Assembly: GCA_947251855.1 (NCBI GenBank)
Contig: CAMXUZ010000268.1
Coordinates: 1 to 6,490 of the forward strand
Reading direction: 5' to 3'
Length of the DNA: 6,490 bases
DNA from: an uncultured Ruaniaceae bacterium
Lineage (GTDB): Bacteria; Actinomycetota; Actinomycetes; Actinomycetales; Beutenbergiaceae
Shown here: in pieces, positions 1 to 5,890 of the stretch
Numbering within the stretch: the first letter of the stretch is position 1
Layout of the letters: each line of letters starts with the position of its first letter
Translations under genes and position numbers: made by a program
The notes under the pieces: model-generated
What the model saw: the letters and a program-made list of their open reading frames with translations, nothing else
Databases searched by the model: none
What the model was told of the DNA's origin: nothing

Positions 1-15
1 TGTTTCCGCGGTCAT
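1..15 (-). CDS. Start of a further minus-strand gene, cut by the window edge
   Basis: Only five codons are visible, reading M-T-A-E-T from an ATG at 15..13. The case for a real start is the spacing. It begins one base after the TGA (19..17) of the FAH-RraA gene, and a purine-rich GAGGG at 25..21 sits five bases ahead of the ATG. This is the typical geometry of a translationally coupled operon member. The protein family cannot be named from five residues. A ring-cleavage dioxygenase or a semialdehyde dehydrogenase would fit the context, but that is inference only. An ATG at 20..18 overlapping the previous stop was considered; it meets a stop after two codons and is not usable. Confidence 0.5.
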
Positions 16-16
16 C

Positions 17-1483
17 TCATCCCTCGCGCTTTTCGGCGTTGTACCGCTCCCGCCACTGGGCGTTCATCGGGAACAGTTCGCCAACAGGGTGGCCTTCGGC
101 GACGCGCTGGGCGACCCAGCCGTCCTCTTCTTCCTTCGCGAGCGCCGCATCCACGACGTCCTCGGCGATCGCGGGTGGGATGACGACGACGCCGTCGGAG
201 TCGGCGACGATGATGTCGCCGGGCTGTACGGTCGCGCCGCCGCAGGCGATGGTGAGATCGTAGTCCCACGGCACGTGCCGCCGTCCGAGAACAGCGGGGT
301 GGGGACCTTTGGAGTAGACGGGCACGCCGATCGCGGCGACCTCCTCGTAGTCGCGCACTCCCCCGTCGGTGATGATCCCGGCGGCGCCGTTGTGGCGCGC
401 GCGGATCGCGAGGATGTCCCCCAGGGTGCCGGTTTCGACGACGCCGCGGGCCTCGATCACGAGGACCTCGCCTTCCTGCACCGAGTCGAACGCGCGCTTC
501 TGCGCGTTGTAGCCGCCGCCGTGGGATGTGAACAGGTCCTCTCGGTTGGGGACGAAGCGCAACGTCTTCGCGGTGCCCACGACCTTGCCGGCACCCGGCT
601 GCGGTTGGACGCCGTCGATGTGGACGTTGTTCAGTCCGCGTTGGCGGAGCATCTGCGAGAGCGTCGCCACCGGGCACTGCTCGAGCTTCGCGCGAAGTTC
701 GGCGGACAGGCCCGTCGTGGGCGGATCGATGCCCGCTGCTTCGGCCGATCCCCATGCGTCGATCCGCTGCGTGTCATCCACCGAGGGCAACGAGCCGATC
801 GATTCGTCGAAACCACCGCTGGGACCGTCGACAATCGTCGTCACTAACCGGCCAGAGGTGTGCCCGGTGGCCGGGGCGTCCACTTCCACCTCGACCACGT
901 CCCCGGGCTGCACGACCGAGGACCCGGCCGGGGTGCCGGTGAGGATGATGTCCCCGGTTTCCAAGGTGAAGTGCTGGGAGAGATCGGCAACGAACTGCGC
1001 GAGCGGGAAAATGAGGTCGCTCGTCTCGCCGTCCTGGGCGAGTTCCCCGTTGACCCACGTGCGTACTCGCAGCTTCGCGGGATCGATCTCGCGGGCATCG
1101 ATGAGCGCCGGGCCGATCGGAGTGAAGCCGTCCCCGGATTTGTTGCGGACGTTAGAGCCCCTGTCGTTCCCCCGCAGGTCATACATCCCGAAATCGTTCG
1201 ACGCGGTGACGTAGGCGACGTGGTCCCACGCCTGGGCGAGCGTCACCCGGTAGGCAGGCTCGCCGATGACGAGCGCGATCTCACCTTCGAAGGCGAGCAA
1301 TTCGATTCCGGCGGGCCGCCCGAGTCCAGAACCCGATGCGGCAACAGAACTTGAGGCCTTGAAGAAGTATGAGGGCGCCGCGGGCCGGCGACCCCGCTGA
1401 TCCGCGCGCGAACCATAGCTAAGGTGCACGGCAACAATTTTGCCCGGGCGCTTCGGTAGCCCGGAGAATCGTGAGTCGGTCAC
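17..1483 (-). CDS. Bifunctional FAH-family hydrolase/decarboxylase fused to RraA-type (HMG/CHA aldolase-like) domain
   Basis: The 488-aa protein has two enzyme domains. Residues about 13-215 are a FAH fold. An E-x-E pair (E66, E68) and D97 are the expected metal ligands, K115 lies in an NKSGDGFTPIGP stretch, and LTGTP (181-185) precedes a typical PGD-V-VEVE end. The usual N-terminal G-x-NY motif reads LSYGSRA, so the family is a divergent branch. After a linker (about 222-262), residues about 265-475 form an RraA-like domain with GD (355-356), TDGGVRD (372-378) and PGDIIVADSDGVVVIP (421-436). D356, R377 and D378 fit the D-X20-R-D pattern known from RraA-family aldolases/oxaloacetate decarboxylases, so this half looks catalytic rather than an RNase E inhibitor. 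Known FAH roles include acylpyruvate hydrolysis, HpaG-type isomerisation/decarboxylation and oxaloacetate decarboxylation. A late step in aromatic ring-cleavage catabolism is inferred; the exact substrate is unknown. The GTG start is supported by AGGAGG four bases upstream. The gene probably heads an operon continuing left of the window. Confidence 0.9.
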   Translation of the reverse strand: MTDSRFSGLPKRPGKIVAVHLSYGSRADQRGRRPAAPSYFFKASSSVAASGSGLGRPAGIELLAFEGEIALVIGEPAYRVTLAQAWDHVAYVTASNDFGMYDLRGNDRGSNVRNKSGDGFTPIGPALIDAREIDPAKLRVRTWVNGELAQDGETSDLIFPLAQFVADLSQHFTLETGDIILTGTPAGSSVVQPGDVVEVEVDAPATGHTSGRLVTTIVDGPSGGFDESIGSLPSVDDTQRIDAWGSAEAAGIDPPTTGLSAELRAKLEQCPVATLSQMLRQRGLNNVHIDGVQPQPGAGKVVGTAKTLRFVPNREDLFTSHGGGYNAQKRAFDSVQEGEVLVIEARGVVETGTLGDILAIRARHNGAAGIITDGGVRDYEEVAAIGVPVYSKGPHPAVLGRRHVPWDYDLTIACGGATVQPGDIIVADSDGVVVIPPAIAEDVVDAALAKEEEDGWVAQRVAEGHPVGELFPMNAQWRERYNAEKREG

Positions 1484-1487
1484 GGAG

Positions 1488-1493
1488 CCTCCT
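1488..1493 (-). promoter_or_regulatory. Ribosome binding site of the FAH-RraA gene
   Basis: On the minus strand this is a perfect AGGAGG, followed by CTCC and the GTG at 1483..1481. It fixes the start at a non-ATG codon. Confidence 0.8.
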
Positions 1494-1498
1494 CGCTC

Positions 1499-1526
1499 TT
1501 GCGTCGTATTTGAAATCGTATATGAT
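1499..1526 (+). promoter_or_regulatory. Candidate promoter of the MHS transporter
   Basis: TTGCGT (1499-1504) and TATGAT (1521-1526) are separated by 16 bases, close to a housekeeping sigma-factor promoter. The -10 box lies inside the repeated 12-mer. Transcription from here would give a leader of roughly 75 bases before the transporter ATG at 1607. Assigned by eye only. Confidence 0.45.
1515..1526 (-). repeat. Shared near-palindromic 12-mer, copy 1 (candidate operator)
   Basis: On the minus strand this reads ATCATATACGAT, identical to 3741-3752 on the plus strand. It is nearly its own reverse complement, matching at 10 of 12 positions. It sits at the overlap of the two divergent -10 boxes, an ideal place for a repressor. 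The centre resembles the T-N-GT...AC-N-A type of site bound by FadR-like GntR regulators, but the neighbouring regulator is an IclR protein, so the binding partner is open. Confidence 0.5.
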
Positions 1527-1544
1527 CGTGTCGCATCTGGGCAA
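1515..1544 (-). promoter_or_regulatory. Candidate promoter of the FAH-RraA gene
   Basis: On the minus strand TTGCCC (1544..1539) is followed after 18 bases by TACGAT (1520..1515), or after 16 bases by TATACG (1522..1517). The leader would be about 25 bases. The same arrangement, TTGCCC then ATCATATACGAT, recurs upstream of the monooxygenase gene, which strengthens the call. It overlaps the transporter promoter on the other strand, so the two divergent promoters share their -10 region. Confidence 0.4.
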
Positions 1545-1595
1545 GCGAGCCATCCTCTCGCCCACCGGTATGTCGCACAATGACGTCGTCAATAC

Positions 1596-1601
1596 AAGGA
1601 G
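1596..1601 (+). promoter_or_regulatory. Ribosome binding site that decides the transporter start
   Basis: AAGGAG lies five bases before the ATG at 1607 and eight before the next ATG at 1610. The in-frame ATG at 1580 lies upstream of this site and has no purine-rich stretch ahead of it, so the longer reading frame is not the natural protein. Confidence 0.8.
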
Positions 1602-1606
1602 CCACA

Positions 1607-2968
1607 ATGATGGGTGCAACCACACCTCGTCGCGGGTCGATCGGAAAAGAAGATTGGCGCGTACTGTTCGCCACCATCGTCGGTACCGCTGTGGAGTGGT
1701 ACGACTTCTTCATCTACGCCACCGCCGCCGGCCTCGTCTTCGGCGAACTCTTCTTCGAACCGGCGGGCACCGGTGTGGGCCAGATCCTCTCGTTCGCCAC
1801 CGTGGGGATCAGCTTCCTGTTCCGCCCGCTCGGTGCATTTCTCGCCGGGCACCTCGGCGACCGCTATGGGCGCCGCTTGGTCCTCATGCTCACCCTCATC
1901 CTCATGGGCGTGGCAACCACCCTCATCGGAGTGCTGCCCACCTACGCGAGTATCGGTATCGCCGCTCCGATCCTCCTCATCCTCCTGCGGATCCTTCAGG
2001 GGATCTCCGCCGGCGGCGAGTGGGGCGGCGCCGTTCTCCTCGCCGTCGAGCACGCACCTAGCGATCGGCGAGGCGCGTTCGGGGCAGCCCCACAGATCGG
2101 GGTTCCCATCGGCCTGCTGCTCTCCTCCGGGGTGATGGCGCTGATGACGACGATCGCGCCGGGTGATGCGTTCCTACGGTGGGGCTGGCGGATCCCATTC
2201 CTCCTGTCCATCGTGCTCATCCTCCTCGGCTACTACATCCGCCGGAGAGTGGAAGAGAGCCCGGTATTCCTCGAAATCGCCAAACGCAAGGAGCAGGCGA
2301 GCGCGCCCATCGGGGTACTGTTCAGGAAGCACGCACCACTCGTCCTCATCGCGGCACTCGTGTTTGCGGGTAACAACGCCGTGGGGTACATGACCACCGG
2401 CGGCTATATCCAGCGCTACGCCACGAACCCCGACGGCCTTGGGCTCGAACGGGGCCCGGTGCTCTGGGCGGTGACGGCGTCTGCGGTGACGTGGCTCATC
2501 TCCACCCTCATCGCCGGGTTCGTGTCGGACCAGTTCGGGCGCCGCAACACCTACGTCCTCGGTTGGATCTTGCAAGGGGTCGGGGTGTTCACGCTGTTCC
2601 CCCTCGTCGATTCGGGCAACGTCTGGCTGCTGTTCCTCGGCCTCGCTATCCTCACGATCGGACTCGGGTTCACCTACGGCCCCCAAGCGGCCCTCTACGC
2701 CGAATTGTTCCCCGCCACTGTGCGCTTCTCCGGGGTGTCGATCTCGTACGCGATCGGCGCGATCCTCGGTGGGGCGTTCGCGCCAACGATCGCCGAGACG
2801 CTCGTTCAACGCACTGGGTCAACGTCCTCCGTGGCGTGGTACCTCGCGGGGATGACCCTCATCGGCCTCATCGCCTCCTCGCTCCTGCGGGACCGTTCGG
2901 GCATCCCCCTCGGCCCTGAAGCCGAGGAGGAACAGGCGAAATCCCCCATCGTCGGGGTGCGGACCTAA
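1607..2968 (+). CDS. MHS-family (metabolite:H+ symporter) major facilitator transporter
   Basis: A 453-aa membrane protein of the major facilitator superfamily, MHS branch (shikimate, alpha-ketoglutarate, proline/betaine and aromatic-acid symporters). Visible signatures are EWYDFFIY (30-37) in the first membrane helix, the loop 2-3 motif GHLGDRYGRR (81-90), the MHS-typical LLRILQGISAGGEWGGA (126-142), WRIPFLLS (194-201), EESPVF (216-221), the second-half loop SDQFGRR (307-313) and AELFPATVRFSG (365-376). About twelve hydrophobic segments are present, the length is normal for the family, and the C-terminal tail is short and charged. It should sit in the cytoplasmic membrane and import a carboxylated substrate with protons. 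Given the adjacent genes, an aromatic acid or a ring-cleavage intermediate is the likely cargo, but the sequence does not settle this. Transcribed divergently from FAH-RraA and convergently with the IclR gene. Confidence 0.93.
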   Translation: MMGATTPRRGSIGKEDWRVLFATIVGTAVEWYDFFIYATAAGLVFGELFFEPAGTGVGQILSFATVGISFLFRPLGAFLAGHLGDRYGRRLVLMLTLILMGVATTLIGVLPTYASIGIAAPILLILLRILQGISAGGEWGGAVLLAVEHAPSDRRGAFGAAPQIGVPIGLLLSSGVMALMTTIAPGDAFLRWGWRIPFLLSIVLILLGYYIRRRVEESPVFLEIAKRKEQASAPIGVLFRKHAPLVLIAALVFAGNNAVGYMTTGGYIQRYATNPDGLGLERGPVLWAVTASAVTWLISTLIAGFVSDQFGRRNTYVLGWILQGVGVFTLFPLVDSGNVWLLFLGLAILTIGLGFTYGPQAALYAELFPATVRFSGVSISYAIGAILGGAFAPTIAETLVQRTGSTSSVAWYLAGMTLIGLIASSLLRDRSGIPLGPEAEEEQAKSPIVGVRT

Positions 2969-2978
2969 GGCCACATGC

Positions 2979-2992
2979 GCGGCGCTAGCCGC
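2979..2992. terminator. Small GC hairpin at the convergent transporter/IclR junction
   Basis: GCGGC-GCTA-GCCGC forms a perfect five-pair stem. It begins 11 bases after the transporter stop and contains the IclR stop codon. The gap between the two convergent genes is only 16 bases, so this is the only visible candidate for a shared terminator. No T-tract follows on either strand and the stem is short, so intrinsic termination here is weakly supported. Confidence 0.25.
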
Positions 2993-3695
2993 CCAGCGCT
3001 GCGATGATCGCCTCCGCGGCGCCACGAAGCCGCGCCCCGATCGCCTCAGTGGAGCGCTCCGAGGAAACGTATACCGCCCCCACCGACGCAGGGGCGTGCC
3101 CGCGAACGCCAAGTGGCACCGCGACCGCGCGCAGGTTCGGGATGACCTCGTCGTAGGAGAGGAACGCGCCCCCCACCCCTCCCCCGCGCACGTCCTCGAC
3201 AACGTGCGCACTCACCTGTGACGGCCAATCCGCTCGGGGAACCTGTGCAAGGATCGCCCGGCCCGGCGCCCCCACCCCCACGAAGTGACGGGTGCCGGGT
3301 CGCTGGGCAACGGCAGCGACGGCGTGCCGCGGCTCCACGGACGTGAGCGTCACGCACTCCTCGCGATCGAGCACGGCGACGAAACACGTCATGCCCAGTT
3401 CGTTCGCTGCGGCCGTGAGTTCGGGCAGGGCTTCGGCCTGCAGGTCCCGATCGACTCCGGCCGCCAGCGCCGCGAGACGCGCGCCGAGCACGAGCCCGCC
3501 ACGCGGATCCCTGCCCACGAGCCCGTGTTCCTCCAGGGTCCGCACGAGGCGATACGCGTTCGAACGGTGCACCCCGAGACGGCTCGCGGTTTCGTCGATG
3601 GTCAGTGGCGTTCCCGCCTCGGAAAGGATCTCCAACACCCGGATCCCCCGACTCAAGGTTTGCGACCCTGCTGTCGACGGCGGTGTGGCAACCAC
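2985..3695 (-). CDS. IclR-family transcriptional regulator
   Basis: A 236-aa protein of normal length for the family. Residues about 11-65 are a winged helix-turn-helix: SQTLSRGIRVLEIL (11-24), then LTIDETASRLGVHRSNAYRL (31-50) with the recognition helix near 43-54, then the wing (GLVGRDPRGGLVLG, 58-71). Residues about 85-235 are the ligand-binding domain, with FVGVGAPGRAILA (138-150) and AVAVPLGVRG (190-199) as typical family landmarks. It is divergent from the MobA-like monooxygenase, the same arrangement known for the IclR-type regulator PobR and pobA in Acinetobacter, so control of the monooxygenase by an aromatic acid is likely. Whether it activates or represses cannot be told. The GTG start is supported by AAGGAGGAG just upstream. 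Control of the transporter and FAH-RraA genes as well is suggested by the shared 12-mer. Confidence 0.93.
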   Translation of the reverse strand: MVATPPSTAGSQTLSRGIRVLEILSEAGTPLTIDETASRLGVHRSNAYRLVRTLEEHGLVGRDPRGGLVLGARLAALAAGVDRDLQAEALPELTAAANELGMTCFVAVLDREECVTLTSVEPRHAVAAVAQRPGTRHFVGVGAPGRAILAQVPRADWPSQVSAHVVEDVRGGGVGGAFLSYDEVIPNLRAVAVPLGVRGHAPASVGAVYVSSERSTEAIGARLRGAAEAIIAALGG

Positions 3696-3698
3696 GGG

Positions 3699-3707
3699 CT
3701 CCTCCTT
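3699..3707 (-). promoter_or_regulatory. Ribosome binding site of the IclR gene
   Basis: On the minus strand AAGGAGGAG is followed by CCC and the GTG at 3695..3693. The GGAGG core is five bases from the start codon, which supports the GTG. Confidence 0.75.
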
Positions 3708-3723
3708 GGGGTGGGCGTCTTTG

Positions 3724-3752
3724 TTGCCCTGGCTTCCGCCATCATATACGAT
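3724..3752 (+). promoter_or_regulatory. Candidate promoter of the monooxygenase gene
   Basis: TTGCCC (3724-3729) and TACGAT (3747-3752) are separated by 17 bases. The arrangement matches the candidate FAH-RraA promoter. It predicts a leader of about 80 bases. An alternative -10 is TAGAAT at 3764-3769, which lacks a good -35 at the right distance. In the opposite direction, TATGAT (3746..3741) could serve as the -10 of the IclR gene with a poor -35 near 3764-3769. Confidence 0.4.
3741..3752 (+). repeat. Shared near-palindromic 12-mer, copy 2 (candidate operator)
   Basis: ATCATATACGAT is an exact copy, inverted in the window, of 1515-1526. Relative to the enzyme gene it precedes, the orientation is the same in both places, and TTGCCC lies 11 bases before it here and 12 before it in copy 1. 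The identity ends sharply at both edges: flanking bases differ apart from scattered matches. Confidence 0.5.
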
Positions 3753-3772
3753 CTGTTCGAAAGTAGAATCTC

Positions 3773-3791
3773 GTGTTCATATAGCGAACAC
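3773..3791. promoter_or_regulatory. Perfect inverted repeat GTGTTC-N7-GAACAC, candidate regulator site
   Basis: Two six-base arms match perfectly around a seven-base AT-rich centre, 47 bases before the monooxygenase ATG. The spacing is right for a dimeric winged-helix protein, and the position would overlap or follow the transcription start if TACGAT or TAGAAT is the -10. The divergent IclR protein is the obvious candidate ligand. No second copy was found in the other divergent region. Confidence 0.45.
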
Positions 3792-3824
3792 CGCGCCACG
3801 GGACCTCGACGCAGTCGTCCGAGG

Positions 3825-3830
3825 AAGGGA
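3825..3830 (+). promoter_or_regulatory. Ribosome binding site of the monooxygenase gene
   Basis: AAGGGA, within the longer purine run GAGGAAGGGA (3821-3830), lies eight bases before the ATG at 3839. Confidence 0.7.
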
Positions 3831-3838
3831 ATCGAACA

Positions 3839-5725
3839 ATGCAGTTTCACCATCACGGGTACGTATCGCAAGAGCCTCGCAAACAGCCCGCGGCGGGAAC
3901 CGGTCTCGAGCGCCCCAACGACCTCCCGCGCGAAGTCGATGTGCTGATCGTCGGGTCGGGGCCCGCCGGCATGCTGCTCGCCGCTCAGATGTCCTACTAC
4001 CCCAGCCTGACGACACGGGTCATTGAGCGCCGCCCCGGCCGCCTCGAGCTCGGCCAAGCCGACGGGATCCAACCCCGGAGCGTCGAGACCTTCCAAGCCT
4101 TCGGGTTCGCCGAACACATCACCGCCGAGGCCTACAACATCGGGCACATGAATTTCTGGAACCCGGACCCGGAGAACCCTGAGCACATCATTCGTACCGA
4201 ACGCACCGTCGATTACGCCGATGACGTCGGCGAATTCCCCCACCTCATCGTCAACCAGGCCCGCGTACTCGACTACTTCGCTGAGGCCGCCTATTTCGGG
4301 CCCGGCAGGATCACCCCGGATTACGGTATTGAATACGTCGACCTCACGGTTCACCACGATGGCCGGGTCTACCCCGTCGAGGTCAGCCTGCGCCGCAGCG
4401 CCGGAGACCACGAGGGTGAGGAGCTCACCGTGCACGCCAAGTACGTCGTCGGCTGCGACGGCGCCCACTCCCGGGTGCGAAGATCTATCGGCCGTCAACA
4501 CATCGGCGGGGTCTCTATGCACGCGTGGGGCGTGATGGACGCCCTCGTCAATACGGACTTCCCCGACTGGCGCACCAAGTGCGCGATCAACGCCGAGGCC
4601 GGGAACATCCTGCACATCCCGCGCGAAGGCGGCTACCTTGCCCGGATGTACATCGACCTCGGGGATGTGGGCGAAGGGGCGAGTGCGCAGGTGCGCGAGA
4701 CGCCGATCGAAGAGATCATCTCCAAGGCGAATGAAATCCTGCGCCCCTATACGCTCGACGTCAAGCACGTCGCCTGGCACAGCGTCTACGAGGTGGGCCA
4801 CCGCGTGACCGATAAGTTCGACGATGTCGACGTTGACGACGACGAGGGTCACCCCCGGGTATTCCTCACCGGCGATGCCTGCCACACCCACTCCGCGAAA
4901 GCGGGCCAGGGCATGAACGTCTCGATGCAGGACGGCTTCAACCTCGGCTGGAAACTCGGTTCGGTGCTCACCGGCCAGGCCACTGGCGAGCTACTCTCGA
5001 CCTACTCCGCCGAACGCCAGCCCGTGGCCCAACAACTCATCGACTTCGATCGGGAATGGTCGAGCCTCATGGCCCGCAAACCCGACGAGATCGACGACCC
5101 CAAACAACTCGCGACCTATTACCTCGCGACAGCGGAATTCCCCTCGGGCTTCATGACCCAATACGAGCCCTCCCTCGTGATCGCTGAGGACGCTTGCCAG
5201 GCGCTCGCCGCAGGTTTCCCATTGGGCAAGCGCTTCAAGTCCGAACTCGTCACCCTCCTGAGCGAGGGCAACAGCGTCCACCTCGGTCACCACCACCGGG
5301 CCGATGGGCGCTGGCGAGTCTACGTCTTCGCTGACTCCCCCGCGGCCGGAGAGGATTCCGAACTTGCGCGTTGGGCGTCGTGGGCGGACTCCCCGCAATC
5401 CTTCTATCATCGGTTCACCCCTGCCGGTGGCGACGTGGATCGCGTGTTCGATCTCAAGGTCATCTACCAGCAGCCATTCCAGGACCTGGACCTCATGTCC
5501 GTGCCAAAGGTTTTCCTGCCCCAAACCGGCCCGTTCGATCTCATCGACTGGGAGAAGGTCTACTGCGCCCTTCCCGAGCCGGACGTTTTCGAGTCCCGAG
5601 AAATCTCCCGGGACGGCGCGGTGGTCGCCGTTCGCCCCGACCAGTACGTTGCGCACATCCTGCCGCTGACTGCCCGCGAGGAGCTCAACGGGTTCTTCGC
5701 CGGCTTCATGGCCGACCACGAATGA
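3839..5725 (+). CDS. mobA: FAD-dependent aromatic hydroxylase, 3-hydroxybenzoate 4-monooxygenase (MobA) family
   Basis: A 628-aa cytoplasmic flavoprotein of the PHBH/phenol-hydroxylase group. Motifs in order are the FAD-binding GSGPAG (39-44), the DG motif VVGCDGAHSRVRR (203-215) and the GD motif VFLTGDACHTHSAKAGQGMN (341-360). A C-terminal thioredoxin-like dimerisation domain (about 425-625) ends in VRPDQYVAHILPL (598-610). The MQFH start, ELGQADGI (70-77), HAWGVMD (228-234) and length match, from memory, Comamonas testosteroni MobA, which makes protocatechuate from 3-hydroxybenzoate using NADPH and O2. The substrate-pocket residues I recall from its structure, D75, H135, K247 and Y271, occur here at the same numbers (ADG, FPH, RTK, MYI). 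This favours 3-hydroxybenzoate over phenol; a related hydroxylated aromatic acid remains possible. The start is supported by the conserved MQFH and a good ribosome binding site. The divergent IclR gene is the probable regulator. Confidence 0.9.
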   Translation: MQFHHHGYVSQEPRKQPAAGTGLERPNDLPREVDVLIVGSGPAGMLLAAQMSYYPSLTTRVIERRPGRLELGQADGIQPRSVETFQAFGFAEHITAEAYNIGHMNFWNPDPENPEHIIRTERTVDYADDVGEFPHLIVNQARVLDYFAEAAYFGPGRITPDYGIEYVDLTVHHDGRVYPVEVSLRRSAGDHEGEELTVHAKYVVGCDGAHSRVRRSIGRQHIGGVSMHAWGVMDALVNTDFPDWRTKCAINAEAGNILHIPREGGYLARMYIDLGDVGEGASAQVRETPIEEIISKANEILRPYTLDVKHVAWHSVYEVGHRVTDKFDDVDVDDDEGHPRVFLTGDACHTHSAKAGQGMNVSMQDGFNLGWKLGSVLTGQATGELLSTYSAERQPVAQQLIDFDREWSSLMARKPDEIDDPKQLATYYLATAEFPSGFMTQYEPSLVIAEDACQALAAGFPLGKRFKSELVTLLSEGNSVHLGHHHRADGRWRVYVFADSPAAGEDSELARWASWADSPQSFYHRFTPAGGDVDRVFDLKVIYQQPFQDLDLMSVPKVFLPQTGPFDLIDWEKVYCALPEPDVFESREISRDGAVVAVRPDQYVAHILPLTAREELNGFFAGFMADHE

Positions 5726-5776
5726 GTTCTACCCGCTGACCCCGCCGTCCCGCGGCTGCCCCTCGCTGCCCCCGAA

Positions 5777-5834
5777 TCGAGAACTGTCTTAGGCCGGCAG
5801 TTCGCAACTTTTACCGGCATTACACAATTCTCGA
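5777..5834. repeat. Small inverted and direct repeats in the convergent gap
   Basis: The 163-base gap between the monooxygenase and the thiamine enzyme contains a seven-base inverted repeat, TCGAGAA (5777-5783) and TTCTCGA (5828-5834). Inside its loop, CCGGCA occurs twice (5794-5799 and 5814-5819), exactly 20 bases apart. No open frame, RNA gene or classical T-tailed terminator is visible. The arms are too far apart for a convincing terminator; function unknown. Confidence 0.25.
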
Positions 5835-5873
5835 GCAGATCCGCTGGTCGGAGCAGGCCCGCAGATCGGAGCG

Positions 5874-5890
5874 GACCCGGCCGACGGGTC
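5874..5890 (-). terminator. Hairpin at the end of the thiamine-enzyme gene
   Basis: GACCCG and CGGGTC form a perfect six-pair stem around a five-base loop. The stem overlaps the TGA of the minus-strand gene at 5891..5889. No T-run follows, so if it ends transcription it is of the U-less kind proposed for actinomycetes. Confidence 0.3.

Noticed and set aside
12..847. Long open frames on both strands overlapping the RraA half of the fusion gene
   Set aside because: One is dominated by arginine/proline runs and the other shows no domain; both are out-of-frame shadows of a well-supported coding region.
1508..1516. Short palindrome ATTT-G-AAAT next to the 12-mer, considered as an IclR site
   Set aside because: Arms are only four bases, do not extend, and have no counterpart in the other divergent region.
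1580..1606. Upstream ATG at 1580 as the transporter start, adding nine residues
   Set aside because: No ribosome binding site precedes it, while AAGGAG at 1596-1601 is placed correctly for the ATG at 1607.
3653..4891. A long open frame (412 codons) antisense to the monooxygenase gene, extending into the iclR upstream region
   Set aside because: It arises from the high GC content of the opposite strand, matches no family, is rich in low-complexity V/D/G stretches, and overlaps a gene with unmistakable FAD motifs.
5847..5879. Imperfect direct repeat TCGGAGC-N-GG-N-CCCG, two units 18 bases apart
   Set aside because: Only two units, GC-rich and imperfect; too little to suggest an array or an operator.
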